This document shows positions 8,651 to 16,165 of a DNA stretch of 64,000 nt, in pieces. A program made the position numbers and the translations under genes. Source of the stretch: Lachnospiraceae bacterium UBA7202 (GTDB taxonomy: Bacteria; Bacillota; Clostridia; Lachnospirales; Lachnospiraceae); contig DKUO01000014.1 of NCBI GenBank assembly GCA_002490705.1, positions 1 to 64,000 on the forward strand. The letters run 5' to 3'. Position 1 is the stretch's first letter. Every line of letters starts with the position of its first letter. The notes below the pieces were generated by a model. That model ran no database searches, was not told the DNA's origin, and worked only from the letters and a program-made list of their open reading frames with translations.

Positions 8651-11046
8651 AATTTCCGGGACAGTTGGTGTTTGGTCTGGATATCGGGACAAGGAGTATT
8701 GTCGGTACGGTAGGATACCGCACAGGCGGCAAGTTTCATGTGGTGACGCAGAGCGTCCGGGAACACCAGACGCGCGCTATGCTGGACGGACAAATCCACG
8801 ATATTTACAAGGTAGGCGGCACCATAAAAGAGGTGAAGGCGGAACTGGAGGAGCGGATCGGCAGACCCTTAAAGGACGTCTGTATCGCGGCGGCAGGACG
8901 TGTCTTGCAGACGGTAACCCTGCGAGTGGATCAGGATCTGGAAAGCGAGAGAGAAGTCACCGGGGAGGATATCTATGGACTGGATTCTCTCGGCGTAGAG
9001 AGAGCTTACGCGGAATTTCTCGAAAACAACCATATGGACATGAAATTCTACTGCGTGGGATATTCCGTGGTGCGCTATTATATGAATGGCTATACGATAG
9101 GAAATTTGGAAGGACATAAAGCGAAAACCATCGGGGCGGATCTGATTGCTACCTTCCTGCCGGAAGACGTGGTGGACGGCCTCTATAAGGCGGTGGGCGT
9201 TGCCGGGCTTGATGTGGTGAACCTGACGCTGGAGCCTATTGCGGCGATTCAGGTGGCGATTCCCGAAATGTACCGGATGTTAAATATTGCGCTGGTGGAT
9301 GTGGGCGCAGGCACCTCCGATATCTCTGTCACAAGGGATGGCAGTATCATTGCCTACGGCATGATTCCCATTGCGGGGGATTCTCTCACGGAAGTGGTGG
9401 CGAAACACTGTCTGGTAGATTTTGCGACGGCGGAGCAGATCAAGAGAGAAACCGGTGTGAAGGATGTGATCGAGTACAAGGATATCATGGGGCTGACACA
9501 GACCATCACCACCGAAGAGGTGGAGCGTGTGGCGGCGGACGTGATCGACAATATGACCAGTCAGGTGGCGGAGAAGATCAAGGAGCTAAACGGCAATAAA
9601 TCGGTAAGCGCCGTATTTGTGGTGGGCGGAGGCGGAAAACTTCCGGGCTATACCGAGGCTCTGGCGAAGAAACTGGATATTCAGAGCGAGCGCGTGGCGG
9701 TCAGAGGCGGAGAGGTGATGCAGGATATTACCTTTTTGGAAGAGGACGCCAGAAGGGATTCTCTGATGGTGACGCCTATTGGCATCTGCCTGAGCTTTTA
9801 TGAACAGAGCAATAATTTTATCTTTGTCTATTTCAATGAACAGCGTGTAAAAATATATGACAACAGCAAGGCGGCTGTGGTGGATGCGGCTATGCAGGCG
9901 GAATTTGCAAGCGACGGCCTTTTCCCGAAACGGGGGAGGGAGCTTAACTTTACGGTGAACGGAAAACCCCGCATTGTCAGAGGAGAGCCGGGAGAGGCGG
10001 CGCAGATTACCGTAAACGGAAACGAGGCGGATATCTATACCCTGATTCATCCAAACGACCAGATCCGTGTGATTGAGTCCACCGCAGGGGAACCGGCGCA
10101 GATGACTCTCGGGCAGCTGCCGGAATTCGGCTCTAAGATGTGGGTTGAAGTCAATGAGAAAAAGGTGGATCTGCCCAAATTCGCCAGCGTAAACGGAGAA
10201 CTACAGTCCGAGTATTATGAGATTCAGGAAAATGACGAGGTCGAGATTCTGGGATATTACACTGTGCGGCAGATTTCGGAATTTATGGATGTGGTCATTG
10301 ACTGGAATATGAATATCTATGTCAATAACAAGGTCGCGGATATGGATACCAAAGTGTATGAAAACTTTTCGGTGATCTGGACACTGGAGGAGCTGCAGCT
10401 CTCCGATGTGGAATTTTATGAACAGGCGGAAGCGGAGGAAAAGAAACCGGCGGAGAGTGACAGACCGGCAGGGACGGCAGGCTTTTCCATGGCGGCGAAG
10501 AGCGTTTCCGCGACAGAACAGACGGCGGAAGCGGACGCGCCTGAGGGAAGCGGTGCAGCGGTTGACGCGCAGAGCGGGAATGAAGGCCCTGCTGCGGGAG
10601 AAGCGAATGTGACAGAAAGCGGTGCCGAGCGTTCAGAGGCGGACACTGCGGCAGAGGCAGAGAATGCGCAGGCAGCAGGAGAGCAGAAGGCAAAGGGCGC
10701 AAGAATCGTGATGGGCCCCGGTGTGAAGCGCGCTGAGGAAGAGGCAAAAGCCAAGGCAAGGGCGAGGGAAGAAGAGGCTGCAAGAGCCAAGGCAGAAGAG
10801 GATAAGCGAAGAGAAGAAATTTTAAACAAACATGTGCCCATGTCCATTATCGTGACAGTAAACGGCGAACAGATCAAACTGACCGGTAAAAAGAACTACG
10901 TGTTTGTAGATGTGTTTGAGTATATTGATTTTGATCTGTCCAAACCGCAGGGGAGCGGTATCGTGACCAACTTAAACGGCAGGGAAGCACAGTATATGGA
11001 GAGCATCCGAAGCGGTGATGTGATTGAAATATATTGGAAGAAATAA
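8635..11046 (+). CDS. FtsA-like actin-fold ATPase with long C-terminal extension
   Basis: 803 residues, about twice the length of FtsA. Residues 12 to about 400 form an actin/Hsp70-fold ATPase of the FtsA/PilM group: phosphate-1 FGLDIGTRS (13-21), SHS2-like insertion, phosphate-2 LVDVGAGTSD, adenosine motif FVVGGGGKLPG. Two or more small beta-rich modules follow (about 430-595, with VNGKPRIV and VNEKKVDL strands). Then comes a low-complexity Ala/Glu/Lys linker (about 596-730), including a charged likely coiled coil, and a last small domain (about 732-803) beginning VPMSIIVTVNGEQ. No C-terminal amphipathic membrane helix typical of FtsA is evident. The GTG start at 8635 is preferred over ATG 8647 because GGGGGA sits 6 bases upstream. 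Translationally coupled to coaE. Probable role in cell division or shape, by family only. Confidence 0.8.
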   Translation: MAEAMKFPGQLVFGLDIGTRSIVGTVGYRTGGKFHVVTQSVREHQTRAMLDGQIHDIYKVGGTIKEVKAELEERIGRPLKDVCIAAAGRVLQTVTLRVDQDLESEREVTGEDIYGLDSLGVERAYAEFLENNHMDMKFYCVGYSVVRYYMNGYTIGNLEGHKAKTIGADLIATFLPEDVVDGLYKAVGVAGLDVVNLTLEPIAAIQVAIPEMYRMLNIALVDVGAGTSDISVTRDGSIIAYGMIPIAGDSLTEVVAKHCLVDFATAEQIKRETGVKDVIEYKDIMGLTQTITTEEVERVAADVIDNMTSQVAEKIKELNGNKSVSAVFVVGGGGKLPGYTEALAKKLDIQSERVAVRGGEVMQDITFLEEDARRDSLMVTPIGICLSFYEQSNNFIFVYFNEQRVKIYDNSKAAVVDAAMQAEFASDGLFPKRGRELNFTVNGKPRIVRGEPGEAAQITVNGNEADIYTLIHPNDQIRVIESTAGEPAQMTLGQLPEFGSKMWVEVNEKKVDLPKFASVNGELQSEYYEIQENDEVEILGYYTVRQISEFMDVVIDWNMNIYVNNKVADMDTKVYENFSVIWTLEELQLSDVEFYEQAEAEEKKPAESDRPAGTAGFSMAAKSVSATEQTAEADAPEGSGAAVDAQSGNEGPAAGEANVTESGAERSEADTAAEAENAQAAGEQKAKGARIVMGPGVKRAEEEAKAKARAREEEAARAKAEEDKRREEILNKHVPMSIIVTVNGEQIKLTGKKNYVFVDVFEYIDFDLSKPQGSGIVTNLNGREAQYMESIRSGDVIEIYWKK

Positions 11047-11104
11047 GAGAAAGAGAAAGGCGGCTGTGGAAAGGATTCACGGCCGCAAAAAGGTTTACAT
11101 AACT

Positions 11105-11905
11105 ATGAGACTTTGCAGCATTGCCAGTGGCAGCAGCGGAAACTGCGTCTATGTGGGGAGCGATACCACCCATTTGCTGGTGGACGTGGGAATCAGCGGG
11201 AAGCGGACAGAAGAAGGCCTGCGGGAATTGGGTTTGTCCATGCGGGATATTGACGGGATCTGTATCACCCACGAACACGCAGACCACATCAACGGCCTGG
11301 GCGTTCTTTCAAGAAAATACGGAGTACCGATTTACGCAACGAAGGGAACAGTGGAGGCGATCAGACAGTCTTCCTCGGTGGGGGAGATTGATGAGTCCCT
11401 CTTTCAAATGATCAAACCGGATGAAAAGTGTACGATCAAGGATATCTCGCTCTATCCTCTGCGGACTTCCCACGATGCGGCGGACCCTGTGGCTTACCGG
11501 ATTGATTACGACGGGCGGCGGATCGGCCTGATCACGGATCTGGGCTGTTACAACGATTATACGGTGGAGTGCCTGCGGAATTTAGATCTGCTTTATCTGG
11601 AGGCCAATCATGATATCCATATGCTTCAGGTAGGTCCCTATCCCTATTATTTGAAACAGCGGATTCTGGGGGAGAAAGGGCACTTGTCAAACGAGGCGGC
11701 CGGCAGACTGTTAAGCCGTCTTTTAAACGACAGGATGCAGGCCATTGTGCTGGGGCATTTGAGTAAGGAAAATAACATGCCGGAGCTGGCTTATGAGTCG
11801 GTGCGGCTGGAGGTCACCATGTCGGACACCAAGTACAACGGGAACGATTTTCCGCTGTATGTGGCGAAGCGGAGCGAGGTGTCGAGGGTGATTGAGGTAA
11901 GATAA
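11105..11905 (+). CDS. MBL-fold metallohydrolase, YycJ/WalJ type
   Basis: A 266-residue metallo-beta-lactamase-fold protein. The metal motif is THEHADH (His56, His58, Asp60, His61), with later metal ligands in LRTSHDAADPVAY, LEANHD and LGHLSKENN. The start MRLCSIASGSSGNC is the YycJ/WalJ hallmark. Family members are thought to act as DNA exonucleases or in cell-wall/DNA coordination next to walRK; here no walRK genes are adjacent. The ATG at 11105 is chosen over 11024, which lies inside the previous gene and adds basic unconserved residues. Ends the housekeeping block before an AT-rich accessory gene. Confidence 0.88.
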   Translation: MRLCSIASGSSGNCVYVGSDTTHLLVDVGISGKRTEEGLRELGLSMRDIDGICITHEHADHINGLGVLSRKYGVPIYATKGTVEAIRQSSSVGEIDESLFQMIKPDEKCTIKDISLYPLRTSHDAADPVAYRIDYDGRRIGLITDLGCYNDYTVECLRNLDLLYLEANHDIHMLQVGPYPYYLKQRILGEKGHLSNEAAGRLLSRLLNDRMQAIVLGHLSKENNMPELAYESVRLEVTMSDTKYNGNDFPLYVAKRSEVSRVIEVR

Positions 11906-11940
11906 AGGGAAAGCGTCTATAAGGAAAAACGAGGATAAAA

Positions 11941-13464
11941 ATGAAAGACGTACAAAATGCCGGGCAGATATCAAAAGAAGAATTAAAAGAATGGCTGCTC
12001 AATATACACGAAAAATATTATATTGAGTTTAAAAAAGCGAATGAACTGCCCAATTCATTTTGGGAGAGTTATTCCTCCTTCTCTAATACATCTGGAGGGG
12101 TTATTATCCTCGGAGTAGTAGAAGGAGAGGTGCAGAATGAGATTATTGGCGTCGGGAATCCGGAGAAGACGCTTACGAGTTTATGGGACCAACTTTCTAA
12201 TGTAAACAAAGTTAGCTACAGGAATGTAGATAATCAGGATGTGAATACATATGTTATTGACGGAAAAACTATCATTATAATATGGGTAAAGGAAGCGGCG
12301 GAGAATATGAAGCCGGTTTATATAGGCAATAAGCTGGAAAATTCGTGGATTAGAACCGGGGATGGAGATCGCAGGGCAACCAAAGAAGAACTGGCTGCTT
12401 TTATGAGAAACGCACAGCCGGGGCAGGATAATCTTGCTGCGGACAATTTTACAATAGATGATTTAGATTGGGATTCTGTTATAACATATAAGGAACGAGT
12501 GAGTAAACGATTTCCTAAAAAAAGATATATTGAAATGGACAATGAAAAATTTCTAAATGAAATAGGTGCGTGCTATAAAGATAGAAACACCGGAGAATTG
12601 AAAATAAAAAGAGGAACATTATTATTTTTAGGTAAATGTAATTCAATCAAGGAGATATTTCCACATTTTCATTTGGATTTCTTTAACAGAAGGGGAGATA
12701 ATCCGAGATGGTCAGATCGTGTATCAGATGATGAGCCGAGTGACTATGAAATGAATCTGTATAATTTTTACAATATTGTATTTGATAAAATCAGAGTATT
12801 ATTACAGGAATCATTCGTATTAGATAATGAACAGAAAAGGCTGCCTTTGTCGGATTTTGACGAAACGATTCGGGAATGTCTTGTTAATTGTTTAGCTCAT
12901 GCTGATTATGTTCAAGGATACCCATCAGTTAAAGTTGATGTATACGATGGTTGGTTCTGTTTTATTAATCCGGGGAAAATGCTTATATCAACGCAACAGT
13001 TTTTTCTCGGAGGAGATTCTAGGCCGCGAAATGAAACTATCATGAAATTATTTCGTCTATTAGGCGTGTCTGAAAGACAGGGGTTTGGCGGACCGCTGAT
13101 ATATAAGACTGCTATGCAAAATGACTGTAGAAGACCGGAAATACAAACGGATATGGAAAGAACAGAACTTAAACTTTGGAATATTGATTTGGTAGATTCT
13201 TATCCGAATTTGGCAGGTGATGAAAAAAGCATTCTGAGATTTATCGTGAAGAGCAGTCAGGCACAATCTGTTAATGCCATAAAAAATACATTGAATATGA
13301 CGGAATATCGTGTGAGAAACAGTATAAAAACACTTGAAGAAAATGGATTAATTAGAAAAATTGGTAACGGTCCTTCAACAAAGTATACGATAGAAATGGA
13401 AAGTGTGGAATTTTGGACGCAAATACAGATGGCAATGGATTTTCTGAAAAAACATATGTGTTAG
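11941..13464 (+). CDS. AlbA_2 (Schlafen-type) domain protein with ATPase-like fold and winged helix
   Basis: 507 residues. Residues of about 20-150 match the Schlafen AlbA_2 domain: YYIEFKKANELP, then FSNTSGGVIILGV. The middle (about 290-400) contains ECLVNCLAHADY and INPGKML, typical of the HATPase_c_4-like module that follows AlbA_2. Residues of about 425-480 form a winged-helix segment (MTEYRVRNSIKTLEENGLIRKIG). Such proteins are annotated as transcriptional regulators or nucleic-acid-binding ATPase-like proteins, and some occur in defence loci; a specific job cannot be given. Composition is clearly AT-richer than walJ and pncA on either side, suggesting transfer. No partner gene is attached. 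A pair of 19-bp direct repeats follows downstream. Confidence 0.8.
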   Translation: MKDVQNAGQISKEELKEWLLNIHEKYYIEFKKANELPNSFWESYSSFSNTSGGVIILGVVEGEVQNEIIGVGNPEKTLTSLWDQLSNVNKVSYRNVDNQDVNTYVIDGKTIIIIWVKEAAENMKPVYIGNKLENSWIRTGDGDRRATKEELAAFMRNAQPGQDNLAADNFTIDDLDWDSVITYKERVSKRFPKKRYIEMDNEKFLNEIGACYKDRNTGELKIKRGTLLFLGKCNSIKEIFPHFHLDFFNRRGDNPRWSDRVSDDEPSDYEMNLYNFYNIVFDKIRVLLQESFVLDNEQKRLPLSDFDETIRECLVNCLAHADYVQGYPSVKVDVYDGWFCFINPGKMLISTQQFFLGGDSRPRNETIMKLFRLLGVSERQGFGGPLIYKTAMQNDCRRPEIQTDMERTELKLWNIDLVDSYPNLAGDEKSILRFIVKSSQAQSVNAIKNTLNMTEYRVRNSIKTLEENGLIRKIGNGPSTKYTIEMESVEFWTQIQMAMDFLKKHMC

Positions 13465-13470
13465 ATTATT

Positions 13471-13565
13471 TCGTGATTATCTCGTGAAAGATATGTGAAC
13501 TAGTAAAAAACCTACAAATTTTAAGAGACGAATAAGTTTCTATATCTCGTGATTATCTCGTGAAA
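13471..13565. repeat. Two 19-bp direct repeats after the AlbA_2 gene
   Basis: TCGTGATTATCTCGTGAAA occurs at 13471-13489 and again at 13547-13565, 76 bp apart. Each copy contains the subrepeat TCGTGA twice (TCGTGATTATCTCGTGA). The segment sits between the AT-rich AlbA_2 gene and pncA, covering most of the 137-bp gap 13465-13601. It could be a regulatory array for pncA, or a scar bounding the acquired gene; no matching copy was seen on the 5' side of the AlbA_2 gene. Confidence 0.6.
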
Positions 13566-13601
13566 AGCGCGGAATTTGTGACAAGAGAAAGGAAGAACAC
13601 C

Positions 13602-14132
13602 ATGAAGAAAATATTAGTGGTAGTGGACATGCAGAAGGATTTTGTGGACGGTGCGCTGGGGACAAAGGAGGCTGTGGGAATCATAGACCGGGCGGTTGAT
13701 AAAATTAAGGGTTTTGACGGCAGTATCTTTGTCACCATGGATACCCATGAGGACAATTACATGGAGACCGCGGAGGGAAAGAAACTGCCGGTGCCGCACT
13801 GTATCAGATTGACAGACGGGTGGCAGCTGAACGAAAAGATAAAGGCAGCGTTATCGGATAAAGAGTATACGACTCTCGAAAAGGGTACGTTCGGCTCAAC
13901 GGATTTGGTAAATGAGATTCGTGAGATCAAGGGAAACGACGATATGGAAGTGGAATTCATAGGATTGTGCACCGATATCTGCGTCATATCCAATGTGCTG
14001 CTCGTAAAAGCCTATTTCCCGGAGGACAAGATCACGGTGGATGCGGGCTGCTGCGCGGGTGTGACGCCACAGTCTCACAAGGCGGCGCTAACGACAATGA
14101 AAATGTGCCAGATTGATATAGTTGGAGAATAG
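13602..14132 (+). CDS. pncA: Nicotinamidase / isochorismatase-family cysteine hydrolase
   Basis: 176 residues of the isochorismatase superfamily. The cysteine-hydrolase triad is visible: Asp9 in VVDMQKDFVDG, Lys94 in LEKGTFG, and nucleophile Cys127 in GLCTDICV. Metal ligands fit Asp47, His49 and His66 (MDTHED...VPHC). The next gene, 12 bp downstream, encodes nicotinate phosphoribosyltransferase. This context argues strongly for nicotinamide deamidation to nicotinate in NAD salvage, although the superfamily has other amidases. Start ATG 13602 follows GAAAGGAAG; the in-frame start at 13560 falls in the direct-repeat region. Confidence 0.87.
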   Translation: MKKILVVVDMQKDFVDGALGTKEAVGIIDRAVDKIKGFDGSIFVTMDTHEDNYMETAEGKKLPVPHCIRLTDGWQLNEKIKAALSDKEYTTLEKGTFGSTDLVNEIREIKGNDDMEVEFIGLCTDICVISNVLLVKAYFPEDKITVDAGCCAGVTPQSHKAALTTMKMCQIDIVGE

Positions 14133-14144
14133 GGGAGCGACGCT

Positions 14145-15356
14145 ATGAAATTAAATCCGATCATAACAAGCCTGCTGGAAACAGATATGTACAAATTTTC
14201 CATGGGACAGGTGATTTTTCACCAGTTTTCTGATTATAAAACGACTTGGACTTTTAAATGCCGAAATGAAGACGTATATTTTACCCCGGAAATGGTACAG
14301 GAGATCAAAGAGCAGATTAAGTATTTTTGCAGTCTCAGATTTACGGAAGAGGAACTACAGTATTTAGACAATATTTTATGGATCAAAGGCAGTTATATCG
14401 ACTTCCTCCGGCTGTGGCATCCTCGATATGAAGATTTCCAGATTGAGACGGACGCAGCGTGCGGCCTTTCCATTGAAACCAAGGGAACCTGGCTCAATAC
14501 ATCCATGTATGAAATTCCCACCCTTGCCATTGTGAATGAAGTGTATTTCCGCATGGCATATGATTACAATCATTTGATTCGGGTCTTTCGGGAAAAGTTG
14601 GAAGAGAAGGTCAGGTGGCTGGAAGTGAGCGACGGCAGGTACAGCCTTTCTGATTTCAGTGAGTTCGGCTTGAGAAGGCGTTTGTCCGCCGAGGCGCAGG
14701 AGCTGGCGGTCAGAAGGCTTGCAGACGCGCAGTACAGCAATTCCAATTTTATCGGCACGTCAAACGTTTATCTGGCAAAAATGACGGGGAAAAAACCGGT
14801 TGGGACGCAGGCTCATGAGTATATCATGTGTGTGGGACAGGGAAACCATAAGCACAATCCGGCCTATTCCAATTGGTATGCCATGAATGAATGGGTAAAG
14901 GAATATGGCATTTTAAATGGAATTGCGTTGACGGATACGATTACGACACAGTGCTTTTTGAAAGACTTTAACCTGACGTTTGCCACGCTCCATTCCGGCG
15001 TGCGCCATGACAGCGGAGATCCCTTCGCGTGGGGAGAAAGCATTATTGCGCACTATCAGAAACTGGGAATTGATCCGGGGACAAAGACGTTACTCTTTTC
15101 CGATAGTTTGGATTTCAAGAGGGCAAATGATATCTATTGTCATTTTCACGGCAGAGTCAAGGTTGCCTTTGGCATCGGTACATACATTTCCAATGACACA
15201 GATGTGGAGGCGCTGAATATCGTTATGAAGGTGACAAAATGTAACGGGCAGGATGTGGCAAAGCTCTCGGATATAGACGGAAAGGGAATGTGCCAGAATC
15301 CGGAATATGTGGAGTATCTGCAACGGTGTATCGACTGGCGGATGCAGCACGAATAA
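14145..15356 (+). CDS. pncB: Nicotinate phosphoribosyltransferase
   Basis: Converts nicotinate and PRPP to nicotinate mononucleotide, the committed step of NAD salvage. 403 residues, close to the E. coli-type enzyme length. Visible hallmarks are ETDMYKFSMGQV near the start, NSNFIGTSNVYLA, GTQAHEYIM (matching the loop holding the phosphorylated His of the family), HSGVRHDSGDP and a KVAFGIGTYISND phosphate-binding stretch. Co-transcribed with pncA. A perfect-looking terminator follows 25 bp after the stop. Confidence 0.95.
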   Translation: MKLNPIITSLLETDMYKFSMGQVIFHQFSDYKTTWTFKCRNEDVYFTPEMVQEIKEQIKYFCSLRFTEEELQYLDNILWIKGSYIDFLRLWHPRYEDFQIETDAACGLSIETKGTWLNTSMYEIPTLAIVNEVYFRMAYDYNHLIRVFREKLEEKVRWLEVSDGRYSLSDFSEFGLRRRLSAEAQELAVRRLADAQYSNSNFIGTSNVYLAKMTGKKPVGTQAHEYIMCVGQGNHKHNPAYSNWYAMNEWVKEYGILNGIALTDTITTQCFLKDFNLTFATLHSGVRHDSGDPFAWGESIIAHYQKLGIDPGTKTLLFSDSLDFKRANDIYCHFHGRVKVAFGIGTYISNDTDVEALNIVMKVTKCNGQDVAKLSDIDGKGMCQNPEYVEYLQRCIDWRMQHE

Positions 15357-15380
15357 GAATACGGGTATTAGATGAGGGAA

Positions 15381-15412
15381 AGGCCGTAACAGTAACTGTT
15401 ATGGCCTTTTTT
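15381..15412 (+). terminator. Rho-independent terminator after pncB
   Basis: Stem AGGCCGTAACAG / CTGTTATGGCCT (12 bp, one G-T pair), three-base loop, followed by TTTTTT. Ends the pncA-pncB transcript and lies just beyond the 3' end of the oppositely oriented pseudogene. Confidence 0.85.
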
Positions 15413-15420
15413 CGTCATTA

Positions 15421-15710
15421 TCAAATTCGACTAATATTTGGTATGTACAGATGTCTTTCGGCAAACACTTCCTTTGCTGCAAATACCGCGTTTAATACCC
15501 TCGGAAAACCGACATAGGGAACACACTGTATGAATGTTTCCACAATTTTCTCAGGGGAAATGCCGACGTTGAGAGAACCGTTAATGTGTACTTTTAGTTG
15601 GGGCTCGCATCCGCTACAATATCTTCCAGTGAGCGGATCACGTTTTCACCGCCGTTTCCGTCAATCTGTTTCAGCAGTTCTGCACCCATGTCATATCTTG
15701 TCTGTTTCAT
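15421..15710 (-). pseudogene. Carboxymuconolactone decarboxylase-family gene with internal deletion
   Basis: Read on the minus strand, ATG at 15710 (after GGGAGG) begins MKQTRYDMGAELLKQIDGNG and continues to ...EDIVADASPN, then stops. In another frame the sequence continues PQLKVHINGSLNVG...FIQCVPYVGFPRVLNAVFAAKEVFAERH to a stop at 15421. The two halves match the start and the end of carboxymuconolactone decarboxylase/alkylhydroperoxidase-like proteins; the central active-site part (usually about 50-60 residues) is missing and the junction is out of frame. It is therefore a dead gene. Its promoter and the divergent MerR gene are still intact, so the loss looks recent. The family recognition is from memory of the conserved ends. 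Confidence 0.8.
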
Positions 15711-15742
15711 TTGCTTATACCTCCCGTTTGCTTTATAATGAG

Positions 15743-15773
15743 AGCATATTACTTAAACCATAGTTTAAGTCAA
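15743..15773 (-). promoter_or_regulatory. MerR-type promoter (19-bp spacer) with palindromic operator
   Basis: On the minus strand TTGACT (15773-15768) and TATGCT (15748-15743) are separated by 19 bp, the overlong spacer typical of MerR-activated promoters. A perfect inverted repeat, ACTTAAAC-CATA-GTTTAAGT (15751-15770), lies in the spacer. It points into the decarboxylase pseudogene and starts 20 bp before the divergent MerR gene, the classical MerR layout. Confidence 0.85.
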
Positions 15774-15792
15774 GACTTTTTTGAGGTGAAAA

Positions 15793-16161
15793 ATGACAAT
15801 CGGAGAAATAGCAAAAAAAACAGATTTATCGGAAAGTACGCTTCGATACTATGAGAAAAAAGGACTTCTCAGGGTGGGGCGGGATCATAATGGCAGGCGT
15901 GACTATGAAGAAAGCGATATTGCATGGATCAAATTTATACGACGCTTAAAGGAGACGGGTATGCTGTTAAAGGAGATCAGACGGTATGCGCAGCTGCGTT
16001 ACCGCGGAGAGACCACGATGCCGGAACGGTTGGATATGCTGCAAAAACACAGGAAATATATACTTAAGCAGTTGAAAAAATGGAATGAATATCTGCAAAA
16101 TTTGGACGATAAGATTGCTTTTTACCAAGAATCCATAAGAGAAGCAGAATTAAGGAGGTAG
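15793..16161 (+). CDS. MerR-family transcriptional regulator
   Basis: 122 residues. The N-terminal winged helix reads TIGEIAKKTDLSESTLRYYEKKGLL, with the second wing region RRDYEESDIAWIKFIRRLKETGM, both diagnostic of MerR. Residues of about 75-120 form the antiparallel dimerisation coiled coil. There is no cysteine cluster in the effector part, so a small-molecule effector is more likely than a metal. It should bind the palindrome at 15751-15770, activating the divergent gene (now a pseudogene) and probably adjusting its own expression. The PP2C gene starts 4 bp after its stop, with its ribosome site inside the merR end, so the two are co-translated. ATG 15793 follows GAGGTG. Confidence 0.92.
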   Translation: MTIGEIAKKTDLSESTLRYYEKKGLLRVGRDHNGRRDYEESDIAWIKFIRRLKETGMLLKEIRRYAQLRYRGETTMPERLDMLQKHRKYILKQLKKWNEYLQNLDDKIAFYQESIREAELRR

Positions 16162-16165
16162 GCCC

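Noticed and set aside
10322..10783. Pro/Ser/Leu-rich 153-codon open frames on the minus strand
   Set aside because: They are the antisense of the Ala/Glu-rich linker in the FtsA-like gene; GC-biased codons create long open frames. No ribosome site or family match.
15290..15763. Two plus-strand open frames of 75 and 77 codons
   Set aside because: They are shadows of the pncB end, its terminator and the minus-strand decarboxylase pseudogene.
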